Assembly: GCA_029261065.1 (NCBI GenBank)
Contig: JAJDCB010000011.1
Location: 1 to 47,167, forward strand
DNA: 47,167 nucleotides
DNA from: Candidatus Omnitrophota bacterium
GTDB taxonomy: Bacteria; Omnitrophota; Gorgyraeia; Zapsychrales; Zapsychraceae
Direction of reading: 5' to 3'
Every line of letters starts with the position of its first letter. The stretch's first letter is position 1. Below are positions 1-15,000 of this stretch, piece by piece. The notes under the pieces are model-generated. The model was not told where the DNA came from. It did no database searches and saw only the letters and a list, made by a program, of their open reading frames with translations. The translations under genes and the position numbers were made by a program.

Positions 1-1
1 T

Positions 2-3000
2 CAGAGAGTAGGTGGTGGTGGTGCTGATATACTTTCATTTATTATGAAAGATCTCATAGAAACTAAGGAGGAGGACGGTACACCAATATCCGCAGAAGAA
101 AATGAAGCAAATAGACGTGAAGAAATTAAAGAAACAAAAGAAGCTAGTTTAGCAAAAAGAGAACAACTAATGAAGTTAGCTTTAGGAATAACCGATGAAG
201 AAGAGCGAACCGCCTCACCACTTAAACTCATTGAAGATGCAAGCCCTATCATTCACGGGGCTATTAGCAGTGGTGTTGATGTTGTACAGCATTTGGCTCC
301 GCAGATAAATATTAACCCTAGGTGGGTGCTTTCGGGTACTGGGCTTTTGATACAGAATGAAGAGACTCATCATCAGTCGGCGTTTTTTGAAGAGATGAAG
401 AAGTACTTCATGGAGACTATTCGAGAAATGATTAGAGGTGGAGCACCATATCGTATTTCTGCCGAAAGAAAATGGATTATGAGCGAGTCGTATAAGGCCC
501 AACATTTGGTGCATGAATTTGCTCATTATATCTTCATTACACATCCAGAAATTTGGCAAAGATTCTTAGACCTTGTAAAGAGTATACCTGACACAGATGA
601 TTCCTTAGGGAAGTTTAAAATTGAAACGGAAATTTATCCAGTTTTTGGAAATAACTTCAACATTTTTGATGTCATCAAAGTTAATCCATCCATAGGCGAT
701 GACTTACTTGAGTATCTCAGTGATATATTTGCCCATGAATTTAATTATTGGTCAGGATATAACATCAACAAAGATCCTACGCGTACTCAAAGAAAGCTGA
801 AAGGGTTCTTTATCCAAAATAACTTTCTAGTGGATCCAAATTTTTACAAATCTGTTTATAGTGTAAGGTATGGTGAAAATTTTGAAACGGGACCGTTTAG
901 GCAAACAACCTCGTCATCTCTTAAGAGTTTAAGCGAAACTAAAAAATTGATAAAAGACCTAGATGCTAGTATCTATGACCATTCAATCGTATTTACACCA
1001 GAAATCGCGAAAAGATACGCCACTTTACCCGGCGGGTTAGGTCAAGAAAAGGTTTTAAGCGCTGCAAGTCCGCTGTCCTATGAACCAGGTGAGGACGACA
1101 TACATATTATGTCCACAAAGTTAAGTGAACTTGGAGAGAAGAAGGATAGAGATTATACGCAAGAAGATTACGAATTTATAAGTATGATAGCAGAAAATAT
1201 TATGCGAAGAGCTTTGGCGGAAGATGAGTATCGAGAACGGTTTGAATCTATATATGATGTTAAACAAGCACTTGATGCTCATACCGTTCTTGAATTATCA
1301 GAAGACAGTTTAGCTGAGGTTGCTTCTCTTATAGGGAGTCGCGATGGGATAACAACGCAGTTTTTCTTTGAAGCTCTTAGAGTTGCTTATAAGTATAAAA
1401 AGAAGGAATCATTTGAAACGAAAAGAAATGCTATCAAACGGGATCGAATCAGACGTCGTGAAATTGTATTGCTAGAGGCAGCACGAAGAATGACACCTGA
1501 TGACGAAGATCTATTGACTCGATTGGCAGAGGCCTATGCGTTTTTTAGACAAATAAACGAATCAAGAAGCATTCAAGCATTAAAGAAGGTGAAGGGTGTG
1601 CGGGATCATCTCGTTGAAGCAGATCTTGATATGTCTATTGCCAGTGATCTATTTGCTATAGGAATAGATTTCTTTAAAGATGATGAGACGAGCCGCGGTT
1701 ATGAAAGTATACAACAAGCCTTAGATATATTAGATAAGTCGATTGATAATTTATTATTTGTATTAAGTCAGACCCAGAAAATTAGCAAAAACAAACCTAA
1801 CGGAGGCAAGAATGGAACCAATAGAGGTAATGGAATAAATGATACCCATGAAACAAATGAAAAAATAGATTCAAGAGTTAGAAATATTAGTAGAGCGTTA
1901 TCCGAGGCTGAGAGATTAAAAGCAAGAATTTTATACAATGCAGAAATGCAACCAAACCTAAGACGTGATGAAGGTGAAGATTTTGCCCTTGATGCATTAA
2001 TACACTCAACCAATGCTTTCCGTTATTCATTGAAAGCCTTACAAGAAGAAATTAAGCCGGGAAGAGATAAAGACATCGAATTAAATATCAAAATAACTGC
2101 GCTTATCTATCAAGTTCTTCGAAGAATTGATTTGCGTGGAATTAATCAAGGAGAAAAGAACGATGGCTTGCTTCAAGCCTTAAAAGATATTGACAGAATT
2201 TTAATCAACTATCAGGTTTATATTGATATTAATAATTTAGGAGATATGACAAACATTATTCATATTAGTAAACATTTAATGCGAATGATAACTGGACCTA
2301 AGAAAGAGGTTTTGAAGAAGTTGGTTGATGTCCTACAGAGAAGAGAACAATATTTGCGCGATCATCAAGAGGTAACAGTCTTAAAAAACCAAGGAATTAA
2401 TAAAGCCTTATTTTCGAATCAACTTTTTCAATCATATGATCATTCAGTGGTTAAGTTTCTTAGACGATTACGTAATTATGTTATTAGTCAATTAGATGAA
2501 AGGCCAGATGACAATCGATTGCATATATTTGATAGAGTGATTTTAGCGGATTTAGATTTAACACCTGAGGACTTAGTTGTCTTAAAGTGGCAGTATGTTT
2601 TAGAACCACACGAAAGAACTGTTGAGAGCATTCTAGAAATAGCTATCTCCGAAATTATTGAAAATGAAGAAAAAGTTCGTGCTAAGAATGAAGGGCAATC
2701 GAAAGCGAACTCTTCTCTTAAAAGTAATGATGAAAATGGAGCAAGTCGAGAACAACAACTATGGAAAGAGTTAACGGACCGTCTGACGAGTAACTATTAT
2801 CAATTAAGAGGAATACAGACAACAATTGTATATACAGAAAAAGTAGAAGACGTTGGCGTTAAAGAAGAGGCACAACCAAACCAAAGCCAAAATCAAAGCA
2901 ACCGTAGTGATCAAGCTTCAAACAACGGCAAAGACCAAGATGAAGAAAAGCTTCCTGCATCCAGTAGAAGAGCATACAGAACCAGAGATGTACAAAAGGA

Positions 3001-6000
3001 TATAGATAAGGATAAAAAGAGTCTAGAGGCGATTGTGAAACTCGCTTCTGACGTATATCCATGGTCAGATTCAGCTGAGATGAGGAATTTAAGGCGAGAA
3101 AGAGTTAGGGCCGTTTTAATGTTGGATGAATTCGAGACTATTGCTAAGACATTTAAAGCAGGGGCGAGCAATCACACAGAGGAAACTAAAAATCAAGAAA
3201 TATATAGATTGTTCAAAGAAGGGTCAAGAGCAAAAAAGAAAATGGGATTTACAGCTTTGATTCTAAAAATGGAAGCCCGATTGGATCGTGCTTTAGCAGC
3301 TATCGAAGAGCAGGTAAAGGGATCCGAAAGGGTGATTGATGGGTATATACAAACGGTACAGAGTTACAGATTGAGATATCCTTTAGCAGAATTGGCTCGC
3401 ATAGAATCTAGCTTAGCGGATTTAAAGCCTCAGCTAAAGAATTTACTTAGTTCTAAACATCCTCATTATTTGTCGACCGCACAATTCGCATCATTGCAGA
3501 GAGAAGGTAAAGATGACTTTGAAGAAACACAGTTTATTACAAAATATATGAAAAGTTTAGACAGCCTTATGATCATTGTAAATGAGGTTGAACGCCTATT
3601 AACTATTATCAAGGGAGTGTTTAAAGGCAAGCTAATAGAATCACTTGATGATTCCTTTTTAAATCTTAAGGAGGATTTAAAAAATGCAGCCAAACAACAA
3701 GGAAACTTTGAACATAAATTAGTAGATATAGAAGATAAATTTAAGGGTCTCTTAAATCTTCTTACTAAAATACAGAACATCCTTGTTCTTCACGATCAAA
3801 TTAATAAATTGATACCAAGTTTTATAGCAAAATTTGACGACATTACACCTGACCAAATACACTCGAAGGTAAAAGAGTTTAGTAATTCATTACTTGAACA
3901 AGAAATAGGAGATTCATTCGAAGAAGATGTAATGAGCACAATTGAAAAGCTTGCGAGATTTGCTAAAAATATACGATTGTCTATTAATTTAAGAGAAGGA
4001 GTTGCTGCTTTGAGAAAAGAAATGGGTGCAAATATTTATTTTTATCAAGGTAACAGGCAATTTATGGAGAACCCAACCGTAGAGTATACAGAAAAAACGC
4101 AAGAATTAAGAAATATAACTACAGAAGCGGACGACTTAATAAATACTTTGGAATCATCCCAACTAGATCTTGGGCGCCTAGATTCTCATGTAGCTTTAGT
4201 AAGAAGACAAAGGCATCAAATCCGAGCGCTGATTCGCGAAGCTGGAGGTCTTGCTTTGGATATACAAAAAATGAAGAAAGACATTATTTTGCCACAGGTT
4301 AGACATGTCATCAAATTTGCATCTGCATTATTTCAATGGGTACAGGGAGCGCTCTTTGTTGATTATTCTGGCGATTCAACAAAGGTCATTAAATTCCAAA
4401 CAGCTATGGATCAATTTATAGTTGCTCTTACGGAGTTAGAATCTTTATTAGGTGATGATAATTTATCTAATGAAGCCTTTGATGAAAAGATGAAAATTGT
4501 AGCTGATGGGGCAAAGTATACATCAGTCCAAGATGTATTAGTGGAATTTGTTGAGTCAGAAGTAAAAGAGTTATCTCTCGACTTGACCGATGTGGCGGTA
4601 GTAGCTTTGAAGAAATTAGAAGATGAAAGAATTCACTACACGCATTTGATGATTGGCTTAGAAAAAACTGGCAAAAGTTATCCTTTAAGTATAAAAATTG
4701 TTACTGTTACCGAAAGGGGCGATGTTCTTAGTGATAGTGATGATTTGGCGCTTAAGATTATGCAAACGGAGGCTGTTAACCAGATGATAGATAAAATCGA
4801 TGACATCTTTGAAAAGAGGAGAGAATATAAGAGTTTTACTGATTTTCCAACATCTGAGATTTTCGGAATATTAGTCTTGGCAAGTAGGTACTACCAACAG
4901 ACCCTTTTAAATAATCTTGATCTTCCTATTGTCGATTTACATAATTTAGTTGATCTTGCCTTTTATACAATGAAAGGGGTTGAGGATAAAGCAGAGCCTT
5001 CGTTTATTGAAAAAATAGTATATGGTGAACCAATAGTACTTTCTATAGATGCTAAGACAGAGTTGAAAGCCATTCAATCTATGTTGTTTGAGTCTACCGG
5101 TGTATCAAAACAAGATTCATTTTCAAGAGACACTTTAAATCTTGTTAAAGAAAAATTGAAGACTGGGAAAGTAAAGGATTTAGCAGGAATTCAAATAACT
5201 GAGGAGGATAAAGCTCGAAGAAAAGGTTCTTCTCCAATCCGCGCCGGGCCATCAAACTTCAGTATTAAATTTATGCATAGCGCAAGCCCGCTAACTATCC
5301 TCACACCTGCACAAGGAATTCATAAAATTAAGCAAAGATTTTATCAGTTGATCGACGATGAGATGAGACGACGAGATCATAAGCGAAAAGCTTCCTATGT
5401 AAATAGAAGTGCGAATTTGGATAGTCATATGATTGATACGTTGATCGAACGTTCCGGTGAGAATGTTGATATAAATAGATTCATGTTGTCGTTGCTTCAA
5501 AATTTATTAATTAACGATGTAGAAGTAGAAGGACGGGCGAGAATAGTGGTTGATGGGAATGAATTTGAATATTTACGAAGAGATATGGGTAAAAAATCTT
5601 TTATCATACATGTTGAACAAAGAGAAAATTATTTGAGAACGCAGAAGTATCGAAATGATAATAAAATGCTGGCTAATTTATCTTGGTTATCTCGATTAAG
5701 CATATATTTAGTAGATATGTCGACTCAAGAGGATCTCTTGGCCGTAACTCTTGATCACGGTAATTTTAATGATATTGATTTTATTATTAATTGGTCGAAA
5801 GAGGCGCAGTTAAGTGATGAGGAGTTTAAAAAGCTTTGGAATCGTGATGTGAGCAACTCTTCTCCTATTGTTTCAATTGCACCCATAGCCAAAGGTTTCC
5901 TTTCTTATGTAAGAAATTATTTTGAGGAAAATGAGGCAAAAACTCCGCCGCTTCTTGAAAGAAAAATGTATTTATTAGATAGTTTGGCAGAATATATACA

Positions 6001-9000
6001 AAAGCAACAAAGATCAAAGAAACGAATTGTTTTATCAAATTTAGGAAGATTTATAAACATTCTTTTTTCAACAAAGAAACACAATTTAGATAATTTGGTT
6101 AATAAAGGAACGAAGGAACAAGTCGAAATTAATAACGCAACCTTTAACCTTGCTGAAAAATTAGCAATGATATTGGAAGGAAACACGTTCACGGAAGATG
6201 CGGAAGCTGTAGGTGTTCAGGCTGTCGAAGTACTTATCATGCTTATGGAGATGAAAGCCAAGAATGAGAAAATTAAGACAACGAGAGATAGAAGCTCTAG
6301 GTTTGATCGACTTGCATCTAAAAAACAATCACGCAAAAAGAGCAGGTTGGGCCATCGAGTCATAGAACCTGAACAAGAAACAAGTTATCGAGGTCTTAGC
6401 CAATCACGAATGAGTACGTCATCTTCAGCCATTGACACCTTGGTTGAACATCTAAGAAATAAATTGCCAGAACACGTAAGACATTTAATCCATATTGAAT
6501 TAGTCGAAACATGGGTTGCCACTGCTCAAGGAGATTATCTCCAAAGATTATTCAAATCAATTCTTCTATTCACTCATTCTACAAAAATTGCACGTAGTAT
6601 AAATGTTTCAAGTGAAGAAAAAGGAAAAGAATTTATAGAAGTCTTTCATCAACTAGGTTATATCAAATCAAATCCGTTTGAAGATAAACGGTCTAGCAGT
6701 TCTCCGTTAAGTAAAAAGAAGACATCTAGTCGGATAAAAACGCTTTCTTATTCTGTTAAACATTTTCATAGATATATGACTGACACCGATGGAATTTCGT
6801 TGGCGGAATTGGGGCTTACTGTTTATACCATTGAGAAAATTCTTAGGGCACAAAGAGAGGGGCCATTTAAGAGTGTATATGATTTTGATATGAGGGCTAA
6901 TTTGCTTTCTAATTCACGACGGTCTGTTAATTTACTTAAATTTCAAAAACATACTTTGATTGATCCAAGTGTTAGAAGGCATCCCTTAAGGATGTTGAGT
7001 GAACAATTAGATCTAACCGAAGACGAGAATCCATCCGTGGCCGAACATGCAGAGCAAACGATCAGTAGGTGGGTAGAAGACTTGAGAATAGAGCAAAGTA
7101 AACAATATGTTCCTATTTCATGGGCTGCGTATAGTCAACGTGTGGCTAGTCATTTAACCAGTAACCATCCAGAGTTAGAAGGCCTTAGGGAAACATTATT
7201 CGTAAGAAGCTTCGGACGAGAAAAGGCTATAGACTTTGTTAGATATCTATATAAGTTGGCCAATAAAAAATTAAAACATGTTTCGAAACGATCGTCTTCT
7301 GTTAAGTCAAAACGATACAAAGAGAAAGCCTTATCTCAACCCGTAGAAAAATACAAGACAGTGATCCGCAATCCGAAAGCTTTACAGTTTAGATTACTAA
7401 ACGAGGGTCTATTGCTTGATTTTTATCGGGCTGATTTTGGATATGCCGATGCGATGTATATTATTAATGAAAGAGAAAATGGTGAATTTGATAAAGATTA
7501 TCGAGCATTTTTATTAAGAATGGATAGGCATTTACGTAGAATTCGAAAAACAGCGGTTTCTGCAAATACTCTTGTAAGAAGAGTTAAGCGGTTGTTGTTA
7601 ACTGGAGATATTCAAATTACAGATCCAGAGGGTTTGACAGGAGCCTTTAAAATATTGCTCAATGAGATTAAAAATGTTCCTTTTAAAGATGGAGAAGTAG
7701 CTGACGATAATCATCCTGCTTTTATCCAATTGAATCAATGGTATTTTAAGGCTATTCAAGAAGGCCAAAAAAGAGTAATCACCAGGGCCAAAAGATTAAA
7801 TTTAGAGGAATTGGACGCAAATCAATACATGAGGAATCACAAACGAGTGTATGATAATCCGAAAAGGTTTAAAGGTAAAAAATTTAATCCACAACGGAAT
7901 CAATATGATGCGATGTCTAATCTAGTAGATCAATATCACAGAGGATTTGTCAAAGATGACATTACATCGATAGATGTGGTCATAGGCATTAGTGATGAGA
8001 AGATGGTTTTCTTAGCGGATTATCTTATTAAAGAAGTATCTTCATCGATTAGTATAAGTAAAAAAGTAACGGGCATGTCTGGATCTTCAGCTCTGACGTC
8101 AGATCGTAACCTTACCAGACGGCAATCAAGTCCAATTACAGAAAGAATGGAGCGTCTAACGGATAATTTATATATACAAGTATCACTGCTTGGCATATCA
8201 ATTGCTATAGTTACATTCGGTATCTATTTACTTTCAACTGAGCTAACAGATCTTGTATCCTATGCCACGGCAAGTTTTATTGTTCTTACGGCTCTATTAA
8301 CATTCGGACATTTAAAACGAGATGAATCTTTAGCCGATAGAGATTCTCATATCGAACAAAGAGTCATTATGATGGCCAAACGAGCTGTGAACTTCATTGA
8401 TCGATTATTTAATTACTATTACCAAAATCCAGATGCGGTCTTTAAAGAGGTAATTATTCTTTCGATTCCATTTTTGTTTATTTACTTTGGATTTGAGGGG
8501 GTTGGGCAAATATCACTTGTCATTTATACATCTATTCTTATCACAATCGTTATGGCTAAAGTTTTAATTCAAATGAGTCCTATAAGCGAGTTTAAACATT
8601 ATATAGAAATATCAACAACACAATATCGACGTTTACAACCTCATAAAATCAATACGCGATTTTTTACGCGACTTGATAGGAAGTTTATTAGTCGTATACA
8701 ACAATCCTTTGAAGAAACGTTTAGTCAAATGGGAATGGATATTCCAAAAATTTATCGCGAGATTAAAAGGATTGGAGGGTTTAGACATATCGTAAAACGT
8801 TTTATCTCCAAAAGTTATGTTCCGCTTCCGACAAAGATGAAAATTTACGTTGCTCTTAGTTTTGCTGTTGGCATAACAGCTATCAAAGGAATAGTTGCCG
8901 CCAAAGCAGTTCCTTTTATCTTACGAGCCATTGTCGTTGCCATTTTCTTAAGTATCCACAGACGACGCATTAAAAATATACTTCACGTACTTGTAACGAT

Positions 9001-12000
9001 CGAAGATAGATACACCTTCTTCAAACACATTGTCTACGAATTGTTAAGTGATAAATATAAGGTCGAACTCTACATTGAGACTATTGAAACGTTAAAAGAA
9101 GGAGTCAAACGGGAGGACAGACGACTGATCTATAATATCCTTAATTTCTTAGGTCTTAAAGATATCGCCAATGACGCCGAATACCAACAAATTGATATTC
9201 TAGAATTAGCTAAAATCCTTTTATCCATTGAAGCTTTTACCGCCATTATTCCAACGGACGAACCAGTCTCCAGGAAAAATATAGATATTAAGAAGGCTGT
9301 TCGATACTACGAGAAAAATTACCCAAATATCATAAAAAACTTAGCTGAAACTTCCAAAGTCAAAAAACAATTAACAATCTATCAAACACATATGGGCAAT
9401 GCTCCTCCTGAAGGAAACATTAATGAATTAAAACAAAAGTTATCGACACTCGCCTATGATCTTGCGGAAAATCTTTCATCTGAAAATATTCGTATATCTT
9501 CTTCCCCAGTATTTGTCTCACTTCTTGTGAAGACATTAGCTGCAACGATGTCCTCTCCGTTAAATCAAATAAATATGAATGTTATATTCTATAAAATTTT
9601 GTTCAATGATTTTCCTTTGGGTGGTTTGATTAAGGGGATGTATAGTCCAGGAAGTGGATTATTAAATTTTGGTTTGGAGTATCTTTCAGGAACATGGATA
9701 GTTCTTATTTTTGCGGTTTCAATCGTAGTGTTGTGGACAGTGTATTGGCAGTTTCAGCTTTTCTCTAAGAAAGCAGTAGCCGCTCAGCAATTTAAACAAT
9801 TAGCCCAGATTATATCTGAAAAATATGCACAACATAAAAAGGATGGAACTAAACGTGCATTTATTGTGCTTATGATAGGAGAGTCAGGTTCCGGAAAGAC
9901 AACGTTAAGCCGTATTCTTAAAGAACACATAGAGGGTCAAGGTCTTAAAGCGACTCTCTTCAATGAGCTTGACGATTATAAGGATGTCACGAGTGATACT
10001 ATTTTATCGAAACAAAAGAGCTCTCCAGATGTTTTAATTCGTGAAGCAGTCGCACGTATGCCAGAAGATATGGATCGGACGGATGTCTATGTTGTTTTAG
10101 GAGCTGAGGGTAACATACGATTCTTCCGAAAGGGTCAAGAATTTGATAGAACAAACCAATATATTAATGAAGAAGACTTATTACTTTTGATTAATGCAGA
10201 GATATCTCCCTCACATGACAAATACCCAATTGACTTATGGATAGATACAACTAACGTAACAATAGCTAAAACTCGAGCACAAATTAAGAAAAATCTACAT
10301 TTACCATCGTCCTCATCTACTGATGTTCTGTCAAGTTCACCTATCTTTAATTTTACATCTAAAGTCATTCGCACCCCAGTAACCCTACCAGCTCACGCGC
10401 CAAATAAGAAAGATGAAATGCCTAGCGAGAGGCAGACTGAGGTTGTTGTGGATTTACTTGGAGGAAGAATGCTGTTAGACATTTACGATATAGAAATATC
10501 CGAATTATGGATAAGCCCGAGCTTAACGACTTTAGCGGAAATTAGGTATGGAAGATTATTTGTCCATCCTATCATTTTCGATACGTCCCAAAGAGGGCCA
10601 CCCGCTGATCAAATACGAATATTTTTTGACTACCTTTTCCGTTTTCTGACTGACGCACCCGGAGACCAACTTACATCCATTCTCAATACGTATCTACCTA
10701 TGTCTGAAAACAAAGATGCCCATATCGAATTTCTGCTCACCAATAAAATTGGTTTAATGGCTGATACTAATTGGTTCAGGTTTGTGGCTTATAACATATC
10801 CTATCCTGATAGTTTAATAATTAGGATGCACCTTCCCATCCAAGTTGTAATGTCTCTCATAGGTACGGCTGTTGTACTCTATGCCGGCGCAAATATTGCT
10901 ACCGATACACATGTATGGAAAATCATCAGCGCGATAGCTGCAGTGCTCATACTAGTATTTGGAGTATTTGCCGCCCCTCTATACCAGGAAAAACGAAAAG
11001 TTAACAGCGGCATTAATTACACGCAAATCCTATTGCGATATAGCAGACAGGTAATGGATTATAAACATTCAAAGTTCTTTAAAGAGAAAGCCATCCGAGA
11101 GATATTACACGACATAACCTTAATAAAATTAAAAATGCATAATCTAGCAGGATTATATAAAACCAAAAAATTAAGAAGAACACTTCAGAAGGTGGAAGAA
11201 ATTGAAATAGAATTAGAAAAGGAAGAATATTCCAACTTTGCCAATTCACCGCTTATCGAATTTGTAGGTATTACGTTACTTGCAATCGGTGCAATTATTT
11301 TATTTTTCTGGCATCGCCATCTTCACGAAGAAGAAATGTCTAAAATACGTAAGGAAAGTCTAGAGATCAGAGAAGAAACCGAAAAAATTAAATCCTCTAC
11401 CCAACGAGACAGAATAAATGCAGCCCTGGGTTCAGCAAACACGAAATTGAAAATCATTGAAGATACAATTCGTTATTTTTCAATAATCAAGACGGAGGAG
11501 GACATTGAAGAAGACATATCGGACTTACTAAACAAAACATTAAAACGAATAAAAGAAGTATGGAAATTGAAAGATCAAGAGATTCATGAACTGACGGAAC
11601 GCACATTAATGAATATTAACGAACTTCTGAAAGTATTAATCGAATTAGAAAGAAAAATTCCTCAAAATCTAATCATAAGAGACTACATCTCACAAGTTCT
11701 TCGATTTATTATTACACATCTTTATTCAAAAGAAAATCTTGGGGCATTAGCATCAAGATCTTCTGATATATCAGATCTGTTAAAGAAACTTTTAGAAGAG
11801 AAAACATACTCAGAAGATACTCAAAGATTAATACATTTGGGCATAGAGTTTCGTAAGGTGTTAGCCATAAGCGATATTAGCACTTCTTCTTCTCTATTAA
11901 GCTCACGGGTTCGGCAACGGGTTTATCATGCTCTTATTTCAGCTGTTTCGCTGTTGTTGTATATCATTGTTCGATTTGTTCATACATACGATTTTAATCC

Positions 12001-15000
12001 ACAAACAATAAGGGATATTGTTCTTCAAACAACTCAGCGGGTCGGGACGAGGTTTAAGTTTGCTGTTAAGAGTGCACATCTTAATATTTATTATCCACGG
12101 GCTGTTTCTAAGCCGGCTCATGATAAGGCTGTCGCTAATTATGGAGAAAAGGATATTGTTACAATTGATGCGAAGTTGGTGAATGGGCGATACGAATTGC
12201 CGAAAAAAATTGAGTACAAGCCTGAACATATAGAAATAATTCAAAAACAATTAGACGAAATAGTTGAGTTTGTGACACGTCCAGATCCTTCTTTAGAAGA
12301 TGGAAAATTATCAGCATTTGATTCTGAAGTTAATCCTAGAGCTCCAACACATATCACTATAATCATAACCACAGATCCTGATCGATTAGGGAGAGACAAC
12401 AAAGGTCTTGTAAACCTTCATGCAACAAATCGAAAAGCTCGCCCCGATCCAAAGCTTTCCCCATATGCGTTTTTTATTCATCCCGGCCTTTTTGAATTAA
12501 ACATATTTTTTGTATTCAATGCTTTCTATGAGAATCTTATAGTTCGATTTATAAAAGGAATTAAAGATGATGACACTGTAGATCGCATCGCATCCAGAGC
12601 ACATGCCCAAAAAGGCTATTTAATATGGCGGATGTGGGAAACTACGATGAGGGTTGCATTGAATAAAGGAGCTATTACACCAAAGCAGGCAAAGATTTAC
12701 TCTGTATTAGTACGAACTTTTCTATTTATTTTTGTGACAACCGCATTCGTTCCAGGATTAGGAATTATCCCTAGATACATCATACTAATATTATTTAAAT
12801 TACGACATCCAAGTCTCCCAATATTTGTAGCCTTATTATTTGTATGGATACCAAAAGTTGGTGGCCCAATAAGTATCCCTTATCAGGTTTTTTATCTCAT
12901 GGGTGGAGAAGATTATACTATTCATCGATTATGGAAGGCTAGGAAAGTCAATGCAAAGCTCGAAGAAAGTATAGAAGAGTCTTATTTATCCATGGAAGAA
13001 AAGAATATTGAACTGTTCCCTTATTCTGTAGATATAGCCAACATGATTCTTCATTTTCAGTACACATCGACCGAATTTATGACTAAGGGAATTTCAAAGA
13101 AGGCTGCATTTGTTAAAGAAATAATTTATTCAGTCATCGATATAATTCATAGTTTCCGAAATCCTTATATGCGCGAAGGAATACCAAGAAAAGTCGCAGC
13201 AATCAAAGAACTGATACATAGCAATCGAAATCTCTTTACGCACGAAGGAACGCAAAAGAAGGCATTATCCATCAAAGACCTAGCGCATGCGATTGTCGAC
13301 CTAACTCTTAGTTTTCGAAATCCTTTTACGCATGAAGGAATACTCAAAGTTGAAAGTTCAAGGCTTAACGAAGAAACGCTTCTACATTATCTAGAAACAG
13401 AAACACCCATATTGTTAGTCGATTCCCCGAAAGCTATTAAACTCATCGCTAGATTTATTGCCGGTATCCGTGGAAAAGAATACCAAAACGGTATTAAATA
13501 TATTTACGTACTTTACATTAAAAGGTTTACAAGGTACGTCGAAAGACACAACAGAATGCCACCGGCCAAACAAGTTATTGTGAAGTTAAGTAATTTCTTG
13601 AAATCATCTGGTAAAAATAGTGAGCATCCAAAGGGTAGAAGTCGTGTCCATTTGAAAGGAAAGCAAAGGCGTAGTTCTTCTCCAGCGAAAGATGATGTTG
13701 ATTCATCAGGTATCATACAAAATTCCTATCATGAGTTGAACTGGCATGATGGGCCAAATTCTGGCGAACAACATATTATTATTCCAGTAGGTCCAATTGA
13801 GAAATTTATTTTTGTACACGCTAATCGCCAAACTGTCAGAGGGATAGATACTTCTGTTCATGGATATATTCAATCACCCCATCCACTTCCACCCATTGGG
13901 TACGCAGGATTTAGAACTATAGGAAGTAAAAGCGTAATGGATATGTCGTTACCTGGAAAACTATTCGGTGTAGCATTAACTGTTAACCTGCTTTATCGAT
14001 CAAGAAATATTGGGCAGATACTATTGAATCTTTCGCTCCAAAAGGCCAGAGAATTAGGGTCGAAAACATTTGAAGTGTATATAGTAAATAACAGGATGGG
14101 GCCAAGTGTTTACGACAAGGCAATATTTCAAACGTTAAATACGGATGAATTTAGTGAAACGCGCACTTATGATTTAACCCAAGTTGGTAGCTATAAAGTT
14201 CCTACAATAAAATTTGCAGATAACAATACGCAACACGCTTTGGAAAGTTATTTTTCAGAAAATCCTATTGAATCCCAATTTGTCGAGAAAGCTAAATTAG
14301 TTTACGCAGGGAAGTTGGTTTACAAATATGGCCGATGGAAATCTAAGACGTCTTCTCCATTTTCGCCTCCGGATGATAGTTCAAATCGTTATGATGTGAG
14401 TATTCAGAAGGTTTCTATAGATACAAATCTCAACCCATTTGGGGTGCATGTTAGATTTGATTACCAATTAAATATTAGTATCTTCAATCTTGATATCAGT
14501 ATTACCATTGAGAACGGTATTGTTTCTTATGTGGCGTATGCAGATTCAGAAGAGGACGCTTTTTCTGCCAATGCTGACTTTGAGATCAATCAAGAGATTG
14601 AAGTGCATATCAATGAACTATTGGAAAGACCATTTGGAACCATTACTGTCATAGAGGGACAAGCCAATAGTTATCTTGCTGTCATTGAGGAATTTAATGG
14701 AGCAACCATTACAATACTTATACCACGCTTAAACGCAGAAGGCTCAAGCCCATTTATTAACGCAAAACAAAGGGTTACATTTGATACTAGTAGTATGGAT
14801 ATCCTCGCTGAAAAAGTATCATCTGCTTTATTTAGTTCGACTAAATTAGAAATGGCTTCACGTTTTGAACGCGAGTTTGAAACTATTAAAAGGGTTTTGG
14901 CCGATCGTTCTAATGAAATAATTGAACGTATTTTAAGACAAGATAACTCCGTGCATAACTGGGCTGAGCAAGTACTAAAGCAGCAAGCTAACCAACTGTT

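Noticed and set aside
13165-13347. 60-aa minus ORF with internally repeated text (SCVKGFRKL / SCVKRFRLL)
   Set aside because: Simply the antisense shadow of the in-frame triplication SFRNPxxxEGI on the plus strand.
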